Notes: generated by a model not told the origin, from the letters alone. 64,000 bases of DNA from Ferrigenium kumadai (GCF_018324385.1 NZ_AP019536.1:1798001-1862000); one strand, 5' to 3'; counted from the first letter of the stretch, positions 18,957-28,988 are shown. Numbers and translations are program-made.

Positions 18957-20552
18957 TTATTTGAAGTCGCGACGAAGAGTCAGCGAGATGTCTGTACGGT
19001 CGTAACTGTAGATTGCCAGGTTGGAGCTTTTTCTCGAGAACCAGGCCTGCGGCTTGACTGACCACAGCTTATCCAGGCGCCAGTTCGCCCCGACGATCAA
19101 GTCGTATTGGTATTCATCGCGGTTGCCGTTGTTGACGATGAAGGCGTTCGGCTTGGAATACACCGCATGCTGCCACCCCAAGCTGGAGAACCCGTCCACC
19201 TGGTCGGTAAAAGCGACCTGCCCGCCGACTCGCACCCCGTCAAAACGTTTTTTCCCATCCGGCGGCTGGATTACATTCACCGGGACTACATCCAGCTCCT
19301 TGCCCGTATAGGCGCTGGCAAACACAGCCTTTTTGCCATCCGCCATGATGTGCAGCCAACCGGCTCCGGCAAGAACCAAATCGGTATTCCCGGTGGTTCT
19401 CGCATCCGTTCCGGGCGCCGTGGGCGGCGAACCTACGGCACGATTTCTCGCATATTGCGCAAAGGTATTCAGTTGGTTGGCCGGACTGAAGGTGTGTTGC
19501 CACTCGGCATTCGCCCCCACCGAATCGCGGCGCATGGAATTGGCCGAGTAGGCTTGCCCGCCAACCAAAGTCAGCTTGTATGCATTCTGTTCTTTGGCAT
19601 ACATCACGCCCGCCCTTCCCTCCGTACTCGTCGTGTCATAGGGAGTCGCAACCATGTTGCCATGTTGACGGACATCGGCCCCGCCATATACCAGCCAGTT
19701 CGCACCTATGCTGCGGCTGATCTCACCGCCGGCATTTACGCCGAGATAATTATCCCTTCGCTGTGACGGCGGAATTTGCGGGTTAGGATTTCCGGTTATG
19801 GCGGTGATCAGCGCAGCCAGCCCCGGGGACAAGCTGGAAACCGAGATCGTCGATCCCGTCCCGGTATTGACGTTGCTGTCGTTCCCCACCACTCCCTCGA
19901 GATAGGCGGACATATGAGTCTTCTTCGCTTCCTCATACGCGGCGATCGCATCCAGATATTTCTGGATCGTTGCTTTCGCCGCTTCCGGTGGGTTCTGTCC
20001 CATCACGGTCTCGAACTCGGTCTTGGCGCGCGGCAGGTCGCCAAGCTGGTAATAGGCGCGAGCCATGTCCAGGCGGGCACCGGCAAAATTGGGATCCACG
20101 GCCAGGACGCGTTCAAAAGCCAGTGTCGCCTTGTCCGGCTTGCCGCTGTCAAGGGCAGCGATACCCAGCAGGTAATCGAAGCGCACCTCGCCGGAACGTT
20201 CGAATTCGAGTGGCTCCAACAGTAAGTAGGCCTCGGCAGGTTTGCCGCCCTTGATCAGTTCGTCTGCATTGCGTAGCGGCTTCTCGCGGGCCTCGATTTC
20301 GGCCAACCTCTTGGCCTCTGCCTCGGCGCGCTGACGCGCTTCCAGCACAGCCTTGGCACGGGCTTCCGCTTCACGCTGGACCCGGAGGGTGCGGGCATCC
20401 GGTTGGACTGACTTTTTCGCCGCGGCCCTGGCTTTCTTGGAAACCTTGGCCTTGCCGCCGACAGCAGTACCTGCCGGCTCTTGCGCATATGCGCCACTCA
20501 TAGCCAATACCAGACCGGACAACACCCAACCCGCTGCACATGCTAACTTCAT
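18957..20552 (-). CDS. Slam-like (DUF560) outer-membrane protein with N-terminal TPRs
   Basis: 531 residues. Signal peptide MKLACAAGWVLSGLVLAMSGAYA, a charged Ala/Arg/Glu helix (residues about 55-95), TPR repeats (about 100-200: AEAYLLLEPLEFERSGEVRF, KATLAFERVLAVDPNFAGAR, ARAYYQLGDLPRAKTEFETV), then a beta-barrel of about 300 residues (AYLEGVVGNDSNVN to DISLTLRRDFK). This TPR-plus-barrel layout is that of Slam proteins, the outer-membrane component of type XI secretion, which export TbpB-barrel-containing surface proteins. ATG 20552 is preceded by AGGGGGA; the frame is open nine codons further. First gene of a two-gene unit with the FecR/TbpB-like protein, and 74 bp downstream of radC. Confidence 0.8.
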   Translation of the reverse strand: MKLACAAGWVLSGLVLAMSGAYAQEPAGTAVGGKAKVSKKARAAAKKSVQPDARTLRVQREAEARAKAVLEARQRAEAEAKRLAEIEAREKPLRNADELIKGGKPAEAYLLLEPLEFERSGEVRFDYLLGIAALDSGKPDKATLAFERVLAVDPNFAGARLDMARAYYQLGDLPRAKTEFETVMGQNPPEAAKATIQKYLDAIAAYEEAKKTHMSAYLEGVVGNDSNVNTGTGSTISVSSLSPGLAALITAITGNPNPQIPPSQRRDNYLGVNAGGEISRSIGANWLVYGGADVRQHGNMVATPYDTTSTEGRAGVMYAKEQNAYKLTLVGGQAYSANSMRRDSVGANAEWQHTFSPANQLNTFAQYARNRAVGSPPTAPGTDARTTGNTDLVLAGAGWLHIMADGKKAVFASAYTGKELDVVPVNVIQPPDGKKRFDGVRVGGQVAFTDQVDGFSSLGWQHAVYSKPNAFIVNNGNRDEYQYDLIVGANWRLDKLWSVKPQAWFSRKSSNLAIYSYDRTDISLTLRRDFK

Positions 20553-20626
20553 AAGTCCCCCTGTTTGTTTTATGGGCAAAATACTACACCCCTCCCCCCC
20601 TTAGAACAATATGCCGAAAGGCCTAG

Positions 20627-21301
20627 CTACATCAGCCCTTTCTCGGCGAATGACAAAGTTTGACCGGTTCCGACCACGAAGTGATCGAGGACGCGCACAT
20701 CCACCAGACTCAGGGCTTGTTTGAGCGCATCGGTAAGCAAACGGTCGGACTGGCTCGGCTCGGCGACACCGGAAGGATGGTTGTGCGCAAGGATCACGGC
20801 AGCGGCGTTGTGCGCCAATGCGCGCTTCACCACTTCGCGAGGATAGACACTGGTCTGGCCGAGGGTGCCGTGGAACAGCTCCTCGGCGGCGACCACGCGA
20901 TGCTGGGTGTCGAGGAACATCGCCAGGAAAACCTCCTGCTGCCGGCCGCCGAGCAGCAACTGCAGATAGTCGCGCACCGCCCGGGGTGAGTTGAGCGCAT
21001 CGCCGCGCTGCAATTCCTCTTTCAGCGCGCGGCGCGACATCTCCAGCACGGCCTGCAGCTGTACGTACTTGGCCTGTCCCATGCCGTGCGTCTCGCAGAA
21101 CTCCGCTTCGCTGGCGGCAAACATCCGGGTGAGGCTGCCGAATCGGCTTAGCAGTTCGCGCGCCAAGTCCACTGCGCTCTTGCCCACCACGCCGGTACGC
21201 AGGAAGATAGCGAGCAACTCGGCATCGGAAAGCGACGAGGCACCTCGCTGAAGGAGCTTCTCTCTGGGACGGTCGCCCTCGGGCCAGTCAGTGATAGCCA
21301 T
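20627..21301 (-). CDS. radC: RadC-family JAB/MPN-domain protein
   Basis: 224 residues. An N-terminal helix-hairpin-helix-like part ([31 protein letters not shown]) precedes a JAMM metalloprotease-like fold with H173, H175 and D186 ([14 protein letters not shown]). Biochemical function is unsettled in the family; a direct DNA-repair role was withdrawn for E. coli. Good ribosome site AAGGAG. Divergent from coaBC, as in many proteobacteria. Confidence 0.95.
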   Translation of the reverse strand: MAITDWPEGDRPREKLLQRGASSLSDAELLAIFLRTGVVGKSAVDLARELLSRFGSLTRMFAASEAEFCETHGMGQAKYVQLQAVLEMSRRALKEELQRGDALNSPRAVRDYLQLLLGGRQQEVFLAMFLDTQHRVVAAEELFHGTLGQTSVYPREVVKRALAHNAAAVILAHNHPSGVAEPSQSDRLLTDALKQALSLVDVRVLDHFVVGTGQTLSFAEKGLM

Positions 21302-21438
21302 TCACATCTCCTTCTCTCGGGCCCGTGGCTTCGGCATAACCTGAAGGTTAGCCTGCGCCGCAACAAGCTGCTGCGCAGCGTGTCGCCAGTGATCGCCATA
21401 ACGCCCTCACCGAAATTTCTTGTAAGATGCACGGCATT

Positions 21439-22632
21439 ATGGAACAAGCACATACAAAACGCATCCTGCTCGGCATCACCGGCGGTATCGCGGCCTACAA
21501 GGCGGCGGAGTTGGCGCGCCTGCTCATCAAGCAAGGGATGGAGGTGCAGGTCGCCATGACCGAAGCGGCCGGCCATTTCATCACGCCGGCCACCATGCAG
21601 GCGCTCACCGGCCGCCCTGTGCTGGTCGATCAATGGGACGCCACCGAAAACGGCATGGCGCATATCAATCTGAGCCGAACCGCCGACGCCATCGTGATTG
21701 CACCGGCCACGGCGGACTTCATCGCCAAGTTGGCGCATGGTCTGGCCGGCGATCTGCTCTCTACCCTGTGCCTGGCGCGCAACTGCCCGCTCCTCATCGC
21801 CCCTGCGATGAATTGCGAGATGTGGGGCAATGCCGCGACGCAGCGCAACCTTGCGCAACTGCAAACGGACGGCGTGCAAGTACTGGGACCGGTCAGCGGC
21901 GTGCAGGCCTGCGGCGAGGAAGGCATGGGTCGGATGCTGGAGGCGGAACAGCTGGCGCGCGATGTCGCTGCGTTCTTCCAGCCAAAGATTCTGATTGGCA
22001 CCAGGGTGCTCATCACCGCCGGACCGACCTATGAGGCCATCGATGCGGTGCGCGGCATCACCAACCGCAGCTCCGGCAAGATGGGCTATGCCATCGCACA
22101 AGCTGCGCTGGAGTTGGGGGCGGAAGTGACGCTGATTTCCGGCCCCACCGCTCTTGCCAAGCCGCATGGCTCGCATGGCGTGGATGTAGAGAGTGCCTCA
22201 CAGATGTTCGACGCGGTGATGCAGCGCGCAACAGCGTGTGACGTCTTCATCAGCGTGGCCGCGGTCGCCGATTACCGCGTGGCGCAACCCAGCGAGCAGA
22301 AAATCAAGAAGAGCGCGGAAGCACTCACGCTGAATCTGGTGCCCAACCCGGACATCCTGGCACATGTCGCCGGCCTTGCGAACCCGCCGTTCTGCGTGGG
22401 CTTTGCCGCCGAGAGCGAGAATCTCGCCGAATATGCCGAGCAGAAACGCCGCGCGAAGAAGCTGCCCCTGCTGGTGGGCAATCTCGCTCAACAGGCCATC
22501 GGCAGCGACGACAACGAACTGGTCCTGTTCGACGATCAGGGCACCCATCCTCTGCCGCGCGCCGACAAGCTCACACTGGCTCGTCAATTGATGCAGCAGA
22601 TCGCACTGCGTTACAAAGGAGCAAACCGATGA
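21439..22632 (+). CDS. coaBC: Bifunctional phosphopantothenoylcysteine decarboxylase/phosphopantothenate-cysteine ligase
   Basis: Two consecutive steps of coenzyme A synthesis. CoaC half: FMN flavoprotein start [19 protein letters not shown], the motif [10 protein letters not shown] and the flap [10 protein letters not shown]. CoaB half: [20 protein letters not shown], including the N-x-S-S-G dimerisation/binding motif, and KIKKSAEAL. 397 residues from ATG 21439; the frame also offers ATG 21427. Its stop overlaps the dut start as ATGA. The coaBC-dut pair is common in proteobacteria. Confidence 0.96.
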   Translation: MEQAHTKRILLGITGGIAAYKAAELARLLIKQGMEVQVAMTEAAGHFITPATMQALTGRPVLVDQWDATENGMAHINLSRTADAIVIAPATADFIAKLAHGLAGDLLSTLCLARNCPLLIAPAMNCEMWGNAATQRNLAQLQTDGVQVLGPVSGVQACGEEGMGRMLEAEQLARDVAAFFQPKILIGTRVLITAGPTYEAIDAVRGITNRSSGKMGYAIAQAALELGAEVTLISGPTALAKPHGSHGVDVESASQMFDAVMQRATACDVFISVAAVADYRVAQPSEQKIKKSAEALTLNLVPNPDILAHVAGLANPPFCVGFAAESENLAEYAEQKRRAKKLPLLVGNLAQQAIGSDDNELVLFDDQGTHPLPRADKLTLARQLMQQIALRYKGANR

Positions 22633-23084
22633 AACACATTGCCGTAGACGTCAAGATTCTCGACCGCCGTTTGCATGACAACATGCCCGGCTATGCAACC
22701 GCCGGTTCTGCGGGCATCGACCTGCGGGCCTGCATCGACCAGAGCATGGTGATCCAGCCCAAGCAGTGCGAACTCATCCCCAGCGGCATCGCTATCCACC
22801 TCGAAAACCCCGGCTATGCCGCGATGATCCTGCCGCGCTCCGGCTTGGGGCATAAGCACGGCATCGTGCTCGGCAATCTGGTCGGCCTGATCGATTCCGA
22901 CTACCAGGGACAGATCTTCGTTTCGCTGTGGAACCGCAGCCAGATGCCTTTTACGCTGATGCCGATGGAACGCATGGCACAGCTGGTCATCGTGCCGGTG
23001 ATGCAGGCACAATTCAATATTGTCGAAGAATTCCCGCTGAGCGAGCGCGGTAGCGGCGGCTTCGGCAGCACAGGCAAACACTAA
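22629..23084 (+). CDS. dut: Deoxyuridine 5'-triphosphate nucleotidohydrolase
   Basis: Hydrolyses dUTP to dUMP, keeping uracil out of DNA and supplying the dTMP precursor. 151 residues, trimeric dUTPase motifs in order: [36 protein letters not shown], and the C-terminal P-loop-like [12 protein letters not shown]. The ATG overlaps the coaBC stop. A strong terminator follows at once. Confidence 0.97.
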   Translation: MKHIAVDVKILDRRLHDNMPGYATAGSAGIDLRACIDQSMVIQPKQCELIPSGIAIHLENPGYAAMILPRSGLGHKHGIVLGNLVGLIDSDYQGQIFVSLWNRSQMPFTLMPMERMAQLVIVPVMQAQFNIVEEFPLSERGSGGFGSTGKH

Positions 23085-23085
23085 A

Positions 23086-23115
23086 AAACAAAGCCCGCAA
23101 AGCGGGCTTTGTTTT
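23086..23115. terminator. Bidirectional terminator between dut and the PEGA lipoprotein gene
   Basis: AAACAAAGCCCGC-AAA-GCGGGCTTTGTTT, a perfect 13-bp stem with terminal T-run on both strands, between convergent genes. Confidence 0.92.
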
Positions 23116-23134
23116 ACCTCCTACTGTCGGAGAG

Positions 23135-24175
23135 TCAGCGTTCGAGGTTCAACTCCATCTCGGTGTTGTCCCCCTTGCGCACCGACACCTTCTCGGTGAC
23201 CATCTTGTAGCCTTCCAGTTTCACACTGATCGCATGCACGCCCGGCTCCATTTCCAGACGCAACGGCGACAGCCCATAGTACACCCCATCCAGATACACC
23301 TTGGCGCGCTGCGGATTGGTATTCACCAGCAACAGCCCGGTAGTGGCACTGGCACGTGGCATATACGCCGGTGGCGGAACCGCGCTGCCAGACTGCACGC
23401 CATAAGCGGGCATGGTGGTTGCCGGCATCGCAGCCGGTGCGGGCTTAGCAGCAGCCGGAGCGACGTACACCGTCACACCGGGAATCGCCTTGGTGCCCGC
23501 CGTCAGGTTGAACAGTTCCGGCTTCGCCGCCATCAGCGACGCGCTGACCGCCTCGACCGTCTTGCTGCTGGCGACTTTCAACTCCTTGTTGAGGTAGGCA
23601 ACCACATCGTCCTTGTTATTGCCGGAAATACCGGCAAAACGATCGTTCTTTTCTGTCACCAGGCCGGACCACACCACTTCGCCGCTGCTCAAATCCTTCA
23701 GTGTGGTTTCGATGGCAATGGAAATTTCGTCGCGGTTTTTCACATTCAGGGTCAGGTCCTTGATGACGCCCGATACCTCAAACAGCGCGTTGCCGGCACT
23801 GCCGCCTTCCATTACCTGATAGCCCTCAGCATCGAAACGCTTCTTGATCGCCGTCGTCACGATGGTCGCGATCTCCTGGTCAAGCAGCATCTGCTCACCG
23901 TCCACGCCACGCACACGATTTTTCGCCATGCCAAGCAATCGCGGATTGCCCGTCTTGCGCTGATCTACGTACTTGCTGACACGCAACGTCGCCGCATACT
24001 TGAGTGCGGGACCGGAACTCTCGCCAGCAGCCTTTTTCTCGGCCTTGGTGCTGAGCGTGCCATCGCCGCCGTTAACCCAGCTTGCAACCGAATCCTTGGC
24101 GTCCTTGACGGTAGAGCATCCGGCAACGGCAGACAACAGGACGACCAGCGCAACGCGCCGTGATAATGGATTCAT
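23135..24175 (-). CDS. Lipoprotein with C-terminal PEGA domain
   Basis: 346 residues. The lipobox LSAVAGC gives lipidation at C20; the next residue is Ser, so outer-membrane sorting is likely. Residues about 55-230 form a domain of the DUF799/penicillin-binding-activator-like kind (VSKYVDQRKTGNPRLLGMAK, IATIVTTAIKKRFDAEGYQV, SGEVVWSGLVTEKNDRFAGI). An Ala/Pro-rich linker leads to a PEGA domain (about 275-346: GLLLVNTNPQRAKVYLDGVY, LEPGVHAISVKLEGYK). PEGA domains occur on cell-surface and peptidoglycan-associated proteins. No precise function can be assigned. It is followed upstream by the CBS gene on the same strand. Confidence 0.75.
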   Translation of the reverse strand: MNPLSRRVALVVLLSAVAGCSTVKDAKDSVASWVNGGDGTLSTKAEKKAAGESSGPALKYAATLRVSKYVDQRKTGNPRLLGMAKNRVRGVDGEQMLLDQEIATIVTTAIKKRFDAEGYQVMEGGSAGNALFEVSGVIKDLTLNVKNRDEISIAIETTLKDLSSGEVVWSGLVTEKNDRFAGISGNNKDDVVAYLNKELKVASSKTVEAVSASLMAAKPELFNLTAGTKAIPGVTVYVAPAAAKPAPAAMPATTMPAYGVQSGSAVPPPAYMPRASATTGLLLVNTNPQRAKVYLDGVYYGLSPLRLEMEPGVHAISVKLEGYKMVTEKVSVRKGDNTEMELNLER

Positions 24176-24202
24176 GGAATTTACCTCAGGATTTCAAATA
24201 TA

Positions 24203-24799
24203 TTAACCGCGCGCAATCACTGCCTCGATTTCGTCAAAAGTGCGCGCCAACTCGAAGCTCTGCACTTGCGCGCCCAACTGGCGGGCGATCTGGGTGATGG
24301 AGAACAGGCCGCACACCGACTGCCTGCCGTCCGCCGCTTCGTCAACGACCATCGCATGCTGCCGGTTGTGCTGTTTCAGGGTGGCGACGATATCCCCGAC
24401 CGTGGCATTGCGCACATCCTCGATCTTCAGCACTTCCAGTTCGCGCTGAGTGGTCATGATGTCACGCACCATGATGTCGGCATGGGTTCCGCCCATGTTC
24501 TGCAGGAAACGCATCGGCTTCTCCCCCAGCACATCGGTCGCTGTCAACAGGCCCGCCACCTGATCGTTGTCGTCCAGCACCAGCAACATCCGCACGCCAT
24601 AGCGGATCATCTTGGCATTGGCCTTGTCCATGGAAGTCTTGGAACGTACGTTCACCACCGACACCTTGCCCAAATCGGTCATCACGTCTGTCGCAGGATC
24701 GCTCAGTTTGACGCGCTCCGGAAAAGACTGGACTGGGCGCACAAAAGAGGAACCGGACTTCAACAGGGACGATTGCAGTGCGTTGTATTCTCTGATCAT
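24203..24799 (-). CDS. CBS-domain pair protein
   Basis: 198 residues with two CBS motifs: about 45-105 (DVMTDLGKVSVVNVRSKTSM..DKANAKMIRYGVRMLLVLD) and 118-185 (DIMTTQRELEVLKIEDVRNA..MVVDEA). CBS pairs bind adenosyl ligands and act as regulatory or sensor modules. No catalytic domain is attached, so it is a stand-alone sensor of unknown partner. ATG 24799 has GAGGAG 8 nt upstream; the frame is open five codons further. Confidence 0.85.
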   Translation of the reverse strand: MIREYNALQSSLLKSGSSFVRPVQSFPERVKLSDPATDVMTDLGKVSVVNVRSKTSMDKANAKMIRYGVRMLLVLDDNDQVAGLLTATDVLGEKPMRFLQNMGGTHADIMVRDIMTTQRELEVLKIEDVRNATVGDIVATLKQHNRQHAMVVDEAADGRQSVCGLFSITQIARQLGAQVQSFELARTFDEIEAVIARG

Positions 24800-24840
24800 G
24801 GCGACACTCCTCAATTAAGTTGATGACAGCCTGCGGAAAA

Positions 24841-25350
24841 TCACTTATGCGCCTGCAGATGGGCCATCCCATGCCTGTGCCCCGGAAGATAGCGGGCCAG
24901 CTCGTTAAGCGCCATCGTATACACTTCTCGCTTGAATTCGATCACGGCATTGATGTCCAGCCAGTAATCGTTCCAACGCCACGCATCGAACTCCGGATGC
25001 TCGCTGGCGCGCAGATGCACATCACAATCACGTCCGATCAGGCGCAGCAAGAACCAAATCTGTTTCTGCCCGCGATAGCCCCCGCGCGATTCACGCTTGC
25101 TCCAGCTCTGGGGAACCTCGTAACGCATCCAGTCACGGGTGCGCCCGAGTATCTTCACATGCTCCGGCAGCAAGCCGACTTCTTCGTGCAACTCGCGGTA
25201 CATTGCCTGCTCCGGGGTCTCGCCATACTGGATGCCGCCTTGCGGAAACTGCCACGCATGCTGACGTATCCGCTTGCCCCAGAACACCTGATTCCTGTCA
25301 TTCGTGATAATGATGCCGACATTCGGGCGGTAGCCGTCTCGGTCTATCAT
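24841..25350 (-). CDS. rppH: RNA pyrophosphohydrolase
   Basis: Removes pyrophosphate from mRNA 5' triphosphate ends and so triggers RNase E decay. 169 residues, N-terminus [18 protein letters not shown] typical of RppH. Nudix box at residues about 38-60 ([20 protein letters not shown]). Conserved family blocks [16 protein letters not shown] and RYLPGHRH. Divergent from proS, which is a recurrent betaproteobacterial arrangement. Confidence 0.95.
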   Translation of the reverse strand: MIDRDGYRPNVGIIITNDRNQVFWGKRIRQHAWQFPQGGIQYGETPEQAMYRELHEEVGLLPEHVKILGRTRDWMRYEVPQSWSKRESRGGYRGQKQIWFLLRLIGRDCDVHLRASEHPEFDAWRWNDYWLDINAVIEFKREVYTMALNELARYLPGHRHGMAHLQAHK

Positions 25351-25495
25351 TTGCCACTCTATACGGTTAATTTCAATGGGGCGGATTCTTTCACATTTCC
25401 CATGTTATGGAAAGCAAATGCGCCCTGCCATACCGTATATCACCTATTCCCTGTAAAATCCCGCCCTCGTTTCCATAACCTCAGGCCGTAACATC

Positions 25496-27196
25496 ATGCG
25501 CGTTTCGCAATTCTTCATCTCCACCCTCAAGGAAGCCCCGTCCGAAGCCGAACTGCCCAGCCATCAGCTGATGATGCGCGCGGGCTACATCAAGAAACTG
25601 GCCAGCGGCCTGTATACCTGGATGCCGCTCGGCCTGCGCGTGTTGCGCAAGGTGGAGAACGTGGTGCGCGAGGAGATGGATCGCAGCGGCGGCGTGGAAC
25701 TGCTGATGCCGGCCGTGCAACCCGCCGAACTGTGGCAGGAGACCGGACGCTGGGAGGTGTTCGGCCCGCAGATGCTGAAGATCAGGGACAGGCACGATCA
25801 CCAGTTCTGCTTCGGCCCCACCCACGAAGAGGTCATCACCGACATCGCGCGGCGCGAGATCCGCAGCTACCGCCAGTTGCCGATCAACTTCTATCAGATC
25901 CAGACCAAGTTCCGCGACGAGGTGCGTCCGCGTTTCGGCGTGATGCGCGCGCGCGAGTTCGTGATGAAGGACGCCTATTCCTTCCACGCCGATTTCGCGA
26001 GCCTGGAACAGACCTATCGCGTGATGTACGACACCTATACCCGCATCTTCACCCGTCTTGGCCTGCAGTTCCGTGCCGTGGCGGCGGACACCGGCGCCAT
26101 CGGCGGCAGCGGCTCGCACGAGTTCCATGTGCTGGCCGATTCCGGCGAAGACGCGCTGGCATTCTGCCCGGATTCGGACTACGCGGCCAACGTGGAACTG
26201 GCGGAAGCGGTTGCACCAAGCACACCGCGCGCTCCAGCTACCCAAGAGATGCAAAAGGTCATTACCCCCGGCCAGAAGACCATCGAAGAGGTCGCCGCGT
26301 TCTTCGACACATCTGCACAGAGCGTGCTGAAAGCCATCGCGGTGATCACTCACGAAGGCGAGTTCGTGCTGCTGCTGTTGCGCGGCGACCATCAACTCAA
26401 TGAGATCAAGGCAAGCAAGGTGCTGGGCGAGTTCCGCTTCGCCAGCGACGATGATATCCACCGCAACATGAATTGCCGCAGCGGCTACATCGGGCCGGTG
26501 AACGCCAAGATACGTGTGCTGGCAGACCGTGCCGCTGCCGCGATGAGCGATTTCATCTGTGGCGCGAATGAAGATGGTTTCCATTACAGCGGCGTGAACT
26601 TCGGACGCGACGTACATCTGGATGAAGCCAATGTGCATGACCTGCGCAACGTGGTCGAGGGGGATGCCTCGCCCGACGGCAAGGGTTCGCTGGAACTGTG
26701 CCGCGGCATCGAAGTCGGCCACATCTTCCAGTTGCGCACCAAGTATTCCGAATCGCTGCAAGCCACTTATCTGGACGAGAACGGCAAGACACAGGTGATG
26801 GAGATGGGCTGCTACGGCATCGGCGTGTCGCGCATCGTGGCTGCCGCCATCGAGCAGAACTTCGATGAGCGCGGCATCACCCTGCCCGCCGGCATGGCAC
26901 CGTTCCAGGTCGCCATCGCGCCCATCGGCATCAAGAAGAGCGAAGCGGTGCGCAACGCCGCCGAACAGCTCTACGCCGAGCTCACCAAGGCCGGCATCGA
27001 AGTACTGCTGGATGACCGCGACGAGCGCCCCGGAGTGATGTTCGCCGACCTGGAACTGATCGGCATCCCGCACCGCATCGTCATCGGCGACCGCGGCCTG
27101 AAGGAAGGCAACGTGGAATATCAGGGTCGGCGCGACCCGGCGGCACAGGCAGTGCCCTTGCAAGACGTCGCCAAGCTCGTACAATCCAAATTATGA
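25496..27196 (+). CDS. proS: Prolyl-tRNA synthetase
   Basis: Class II aminoacyl-tRNA synthetase, 566 residues (bacterial long form with an editing insertion). N-terminus [20 protein letters not shown], motif 1 around [20 protein letters not shown], motif 2 [20 protein letters not shown], and motif 3 near [18 protein letters not shown]. The INS editing domain lies at about residues 225-405 (YADN-like region [14 protein letters not shown]). The anticodon-binding domain ends VAKLVQSKL. Its stop overlaps the next ATG (ATGA). Confidence 0.97.
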   Translation: MRVSQFFISTLKEAPSEAELPSHQLMMRAGYIKKLASGLYTWMPLGLRVLRKVENVVREEMDRSGGVELLMPAVQPAELWQETGRWEVFGPQMLKIRDRHDHQFCFGPTHEEVITDIARREIRSYRQLPINFYQIQTKFRDEVRPRFGVMRAREFVMKDAYSFHADFASLEQTYRVMYDTYTRIFTRLGLQFRAVAADTGAIGGSGSHEFHVLADSGEDALAFCPDSDYAANVELAEAVAPSTPRAPATQEMQKVITPGQKTIEEVAAFFDTSAQSVLKAIAVITHEGEFVLLLLRGDHQLNEIKASKVLGEFRFASDDDIHRNMNCRSGYIGPVNAKIRVLADRAAAAMSDFICGANEDGFHYSGVNFGRDVHLDEANVHDLRNVVEGDASPDGKGSLELCRGIEVGHIFQLRTKYSESLQATYLDENGKTQVMEMGCYGIGVSRIVAAAIEQNFDERGITLPAGMAPFQVAIAPIGIKKSEAVRNAAEQLYAELTKAGIEVLLDDRDERPGVMFADLELIGIPHRIVIGDRGLKEGNVEYQGRRDPAAQAVPLQDVAKLVQSKL

Positions 27197-27903
27197 AAAC
27201 GGGATACGGGATGCGGGATACGGAATACGGCGGCGATGTGCTCCGTTGTGCGATGCCGCATCCCCGTATCCTGAACTCCGTATCCCGTATCCTGTATCCT
27301 GCCTTGCTCGCTCTCTGCCTGCCACTCGCCGCACAGGCCGGCGCGCAAAAGCAGGAAGCACTATCCGCCAGCGTCCGCGCGGTATTGCAGCACAGCGTGT
27401 CGGATCAAGCCGTATCCAAGCCGGCATTCCCCACGCAATACGAAGCCGATGCCTGGCTGAATGATATGTCGCGTCGTCTGCAGAAGCGCATCCCCGATGC
27501 GGAGTACCGTATCGATTTCCTGAACACAGTGCATTACGAGGCAACCCGCGCCGGGCTGGACCCGCAACTGGTGCTGGGACTGATCGAGGTGGAGAGCGGT
27601 TTCAAGAAATACGCCGTTTCCAGCGTCGGCGCGCGCGGCTACATGCAGGTGATGCCGTTCTGGGTAAAGGAGATCGGTACAGCGGAACACAACCTGTTCC
27701 ACCTGCGCATCAACCTTCGCTATGGCTGCACCATCCTGCGCCATTACCTGGATATCGAAAAGGGAGATTTGTACCGCGCACTGGGCCGCTACAACGGCAG
27801 TCTGGGCCGTCCGGAGTATCCGAACCTGGTACGTGCCGCCTGGCACAACCACTGGACATTGCCGCGCAGGACCGCCGACAACGGCCATTCTCCCGCTAGT
27901 TGA
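27193..27903 (+). CDS. Lytic murein transglycosylase (SLT domain)
   Basis: 236 residues. The signal core [13 protein letters not shown] is followed by an SLT domain: catalytic Glu in [19 protein letters not shown], then [11 protein letters not shown] and [11 protein letters not shown], and [16 protein letters not shown]. It cleaves the glycan strands of peptidoglycan in the periplasm. The first ~33 residues ([22 protein letters not shown]) are encoded by a low-complexity inverted repeat. ATG 27193 overlaps the proS stop, but ATG 27253 is an alternative that gives a more normal signal peptide. The 3' end overlaps the convergent thioredoxin gene by 8 bp. Confidence 0.9.
   Translation: MKTGYGMRDTEYGGDVLRCAMPHPRILNSVSRILYPALLALCLPLAAQAGAQKQEALSASVRAVLQHSVSDQAVSKPAFPTQYEADAWLNDMSRRLQKRIPDAEYRIDFLNTVHYEATRAGLDPQLVLGLIEVESGFKKYAVSSVGARGYMQVMPFWVKEIGTAEHNLFHLRINLRYGCTILRHYLDIEKGDLYRALGRYNGSLGRPEYPNLVRAAWHNHWTLPRRTADNGHSPAS
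27201..27300. repeat. Low-complexity inverted repeat at the 5' end of the transglycosylase gene
   Basis: Arms built of GGGATACGGGATGCGGGATA-like units (27201-27230) and their complements CCGTATCC..CCGTATCCCGTATCC (27264-27299), imperfect over about 30 bp. It lies in the coding frame immediately after the start codon. Confidence 0.75.
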
Positions 27904-28384
27904 GCTTCTTATTCCGGATGTAAGTCTCTACGCTTTCGCGCGTCACCTCCCCGGCCTGATAGCTGACCAGTTCGCCGTTCGGTGCATACAGGTAGCTGGT
28001 CGGCAGCACATCCACCTCGCCGATCTGCGCCGCCATCTTGTGATCCCCCAGCACCAGCGGATAGCTGATGTTTTTTCTGGCGGCGAATTCGGCGACCGAT
28101 GAACGAGTCGAGTCCAGCGCCACGCCGATCACCGCTAGATCGCTGTCCTTGTGGGCGTTGTGCAGGGCAATGAGCTCGGGCACTTCGGCCAGACACGGCG
28201 GGCACCAGGTCGCCCAGAAATTCACCAGCACCCACTTGCCGCGATAGTCCGCCAAGCGTTGCATCTTGCCTTGCATATCCTTGAGGGAAAAATCTTCCGC
28301 GAAGACCGCCAACGGCAAGAGCAGCAACAGCCCGCACAGCCAGCCTGCGCTGCGCCTTGCCGACCGGTTATGCCTGCGTCCCAT
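27896..28384 (-). CDS. TlpA/ResA-like thiol-disulfide oxidoreductase
   Basis: 162 residues. N-terminal signal/anchor (LCGLLLLLPLAVFA, residues 17-29) and a thioredoxin fold with C61-P-P-C64 in NFWATWCPPC, cis-Pro region DVLPTSYLYAPNG. Periplasmic reductant of the kind used in cytochrome c maturation or disulfide repair; the substrate cannot be told. ATG 28384 is chosen; the open frame reaches 28480 but would overlap the yqhA-like gene. Follows that gene by 19 bp on the same strand. Confidence 0.88.
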   Translation of the reverse strand: MGRRHNRSARRSAGWLCGLLLLLPLAVFAEDFSLKDMQGKMQRLADYRGKWVLVNFWATWCPPCLAEVPELIALHNAHKDSDLAVIGVALDSTRSSVAEFAARKNISYPLVLGDHKMAAQIGEVDVLPTSYLYAPNGELVSYQAGEVTRESVETYIRNKKLN

Positions 28385-28403
28385 CTGGGCTTTTCCCGGG
28401 AAG

Positions 28404-28988
28404 TTAGTGTCCGTGCTTGTCGGGTTGACCTTCGCCGTCGTCGGCGGCGACCTGGCTGTGTCCGCTGCCATCGGCGGCATGGGTGAAATACAGTGCCAGC
28501 GCGACCAGCGCGATGCTTGCCCCCAGATAGACCAGATCCAGCGGCGTCTCCAGATGCATGTTCAGCGCCTCTTCGAACAGCGTGACGATCAGGATCATCA
28601 GGATCACCTTGGCAAGGCGCGATTTGAGGTCATCCAGATTGTTGATGACAAGAATCTTGCTGGAAGCCTTGGTGCCATGCGCCTGGTCGATGTCGCTGAT
28701 GAACAGCTCATACAAACCCAGCGAGAAAATCAGCATCACCGTCGCCAGCAGGTAGCCATCCACCACTTCAACGATGTGCGACACCGTGGCGTCATGCAGC
28801 GCCTTGCGCGCTTCTACCGTCAGGCTGGGATCGGCATAGTGCAAGGTATGACTGAACAGGTTCACCACATCGACGGTGGCCATGTAAAAGATCGCGATAC
28901 CTGCCAACAGACTGCCGACGACCGCAGTCACGATCATGAAGCGGCTGTTCCACAACGCGCCTTCGAACAATTTTTCCAGAAAACCCAT
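28404..28988 (-). CDS. YqhA/UPF0114 family inner-membrane protein
   Basis: 194 residues with four predicted TM helices (FMIVTAVVGSLLAGIAIFYM, DGYLLATVMLIFSLGLYELF, LAKVILMILIVTLFEEALNM, LDLVYLGASIALVALALYFT). Family motifs include VVDGYLLATVMLIFSLGLYE and VINNLDDLKSRLAKVI. The C-terminal tail is His/Asp/Gly-rich (HAADGSGHSQVAADD). Function unknown in the family. AGGAG 7 nt before the ATG. Confidence 0.88.
   Translation of the reverse strand: MGFLEKLFEGALWNSRFMIVTAVVGSLLAGIAIFYMATVDVVNLFSHTLHYADPSLTVEARKALHDATVSHIVEVVDGYLLATVMLIFSLGLYELFISDIDQAHGTKASSKILVINNLDDLKSRLAKVILMILIVTLFEEALNMHLETPLDLVYLGASIALVALALYFTHAADGSGHSQVAADDGEGQPDKHGH

Noticed and set aside
25481-27184. 567-codon - strand frame opposite proS
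   Set aside because: Exact antisense of a certain gene, His/Leu/Ala-rich, no ribosome site.
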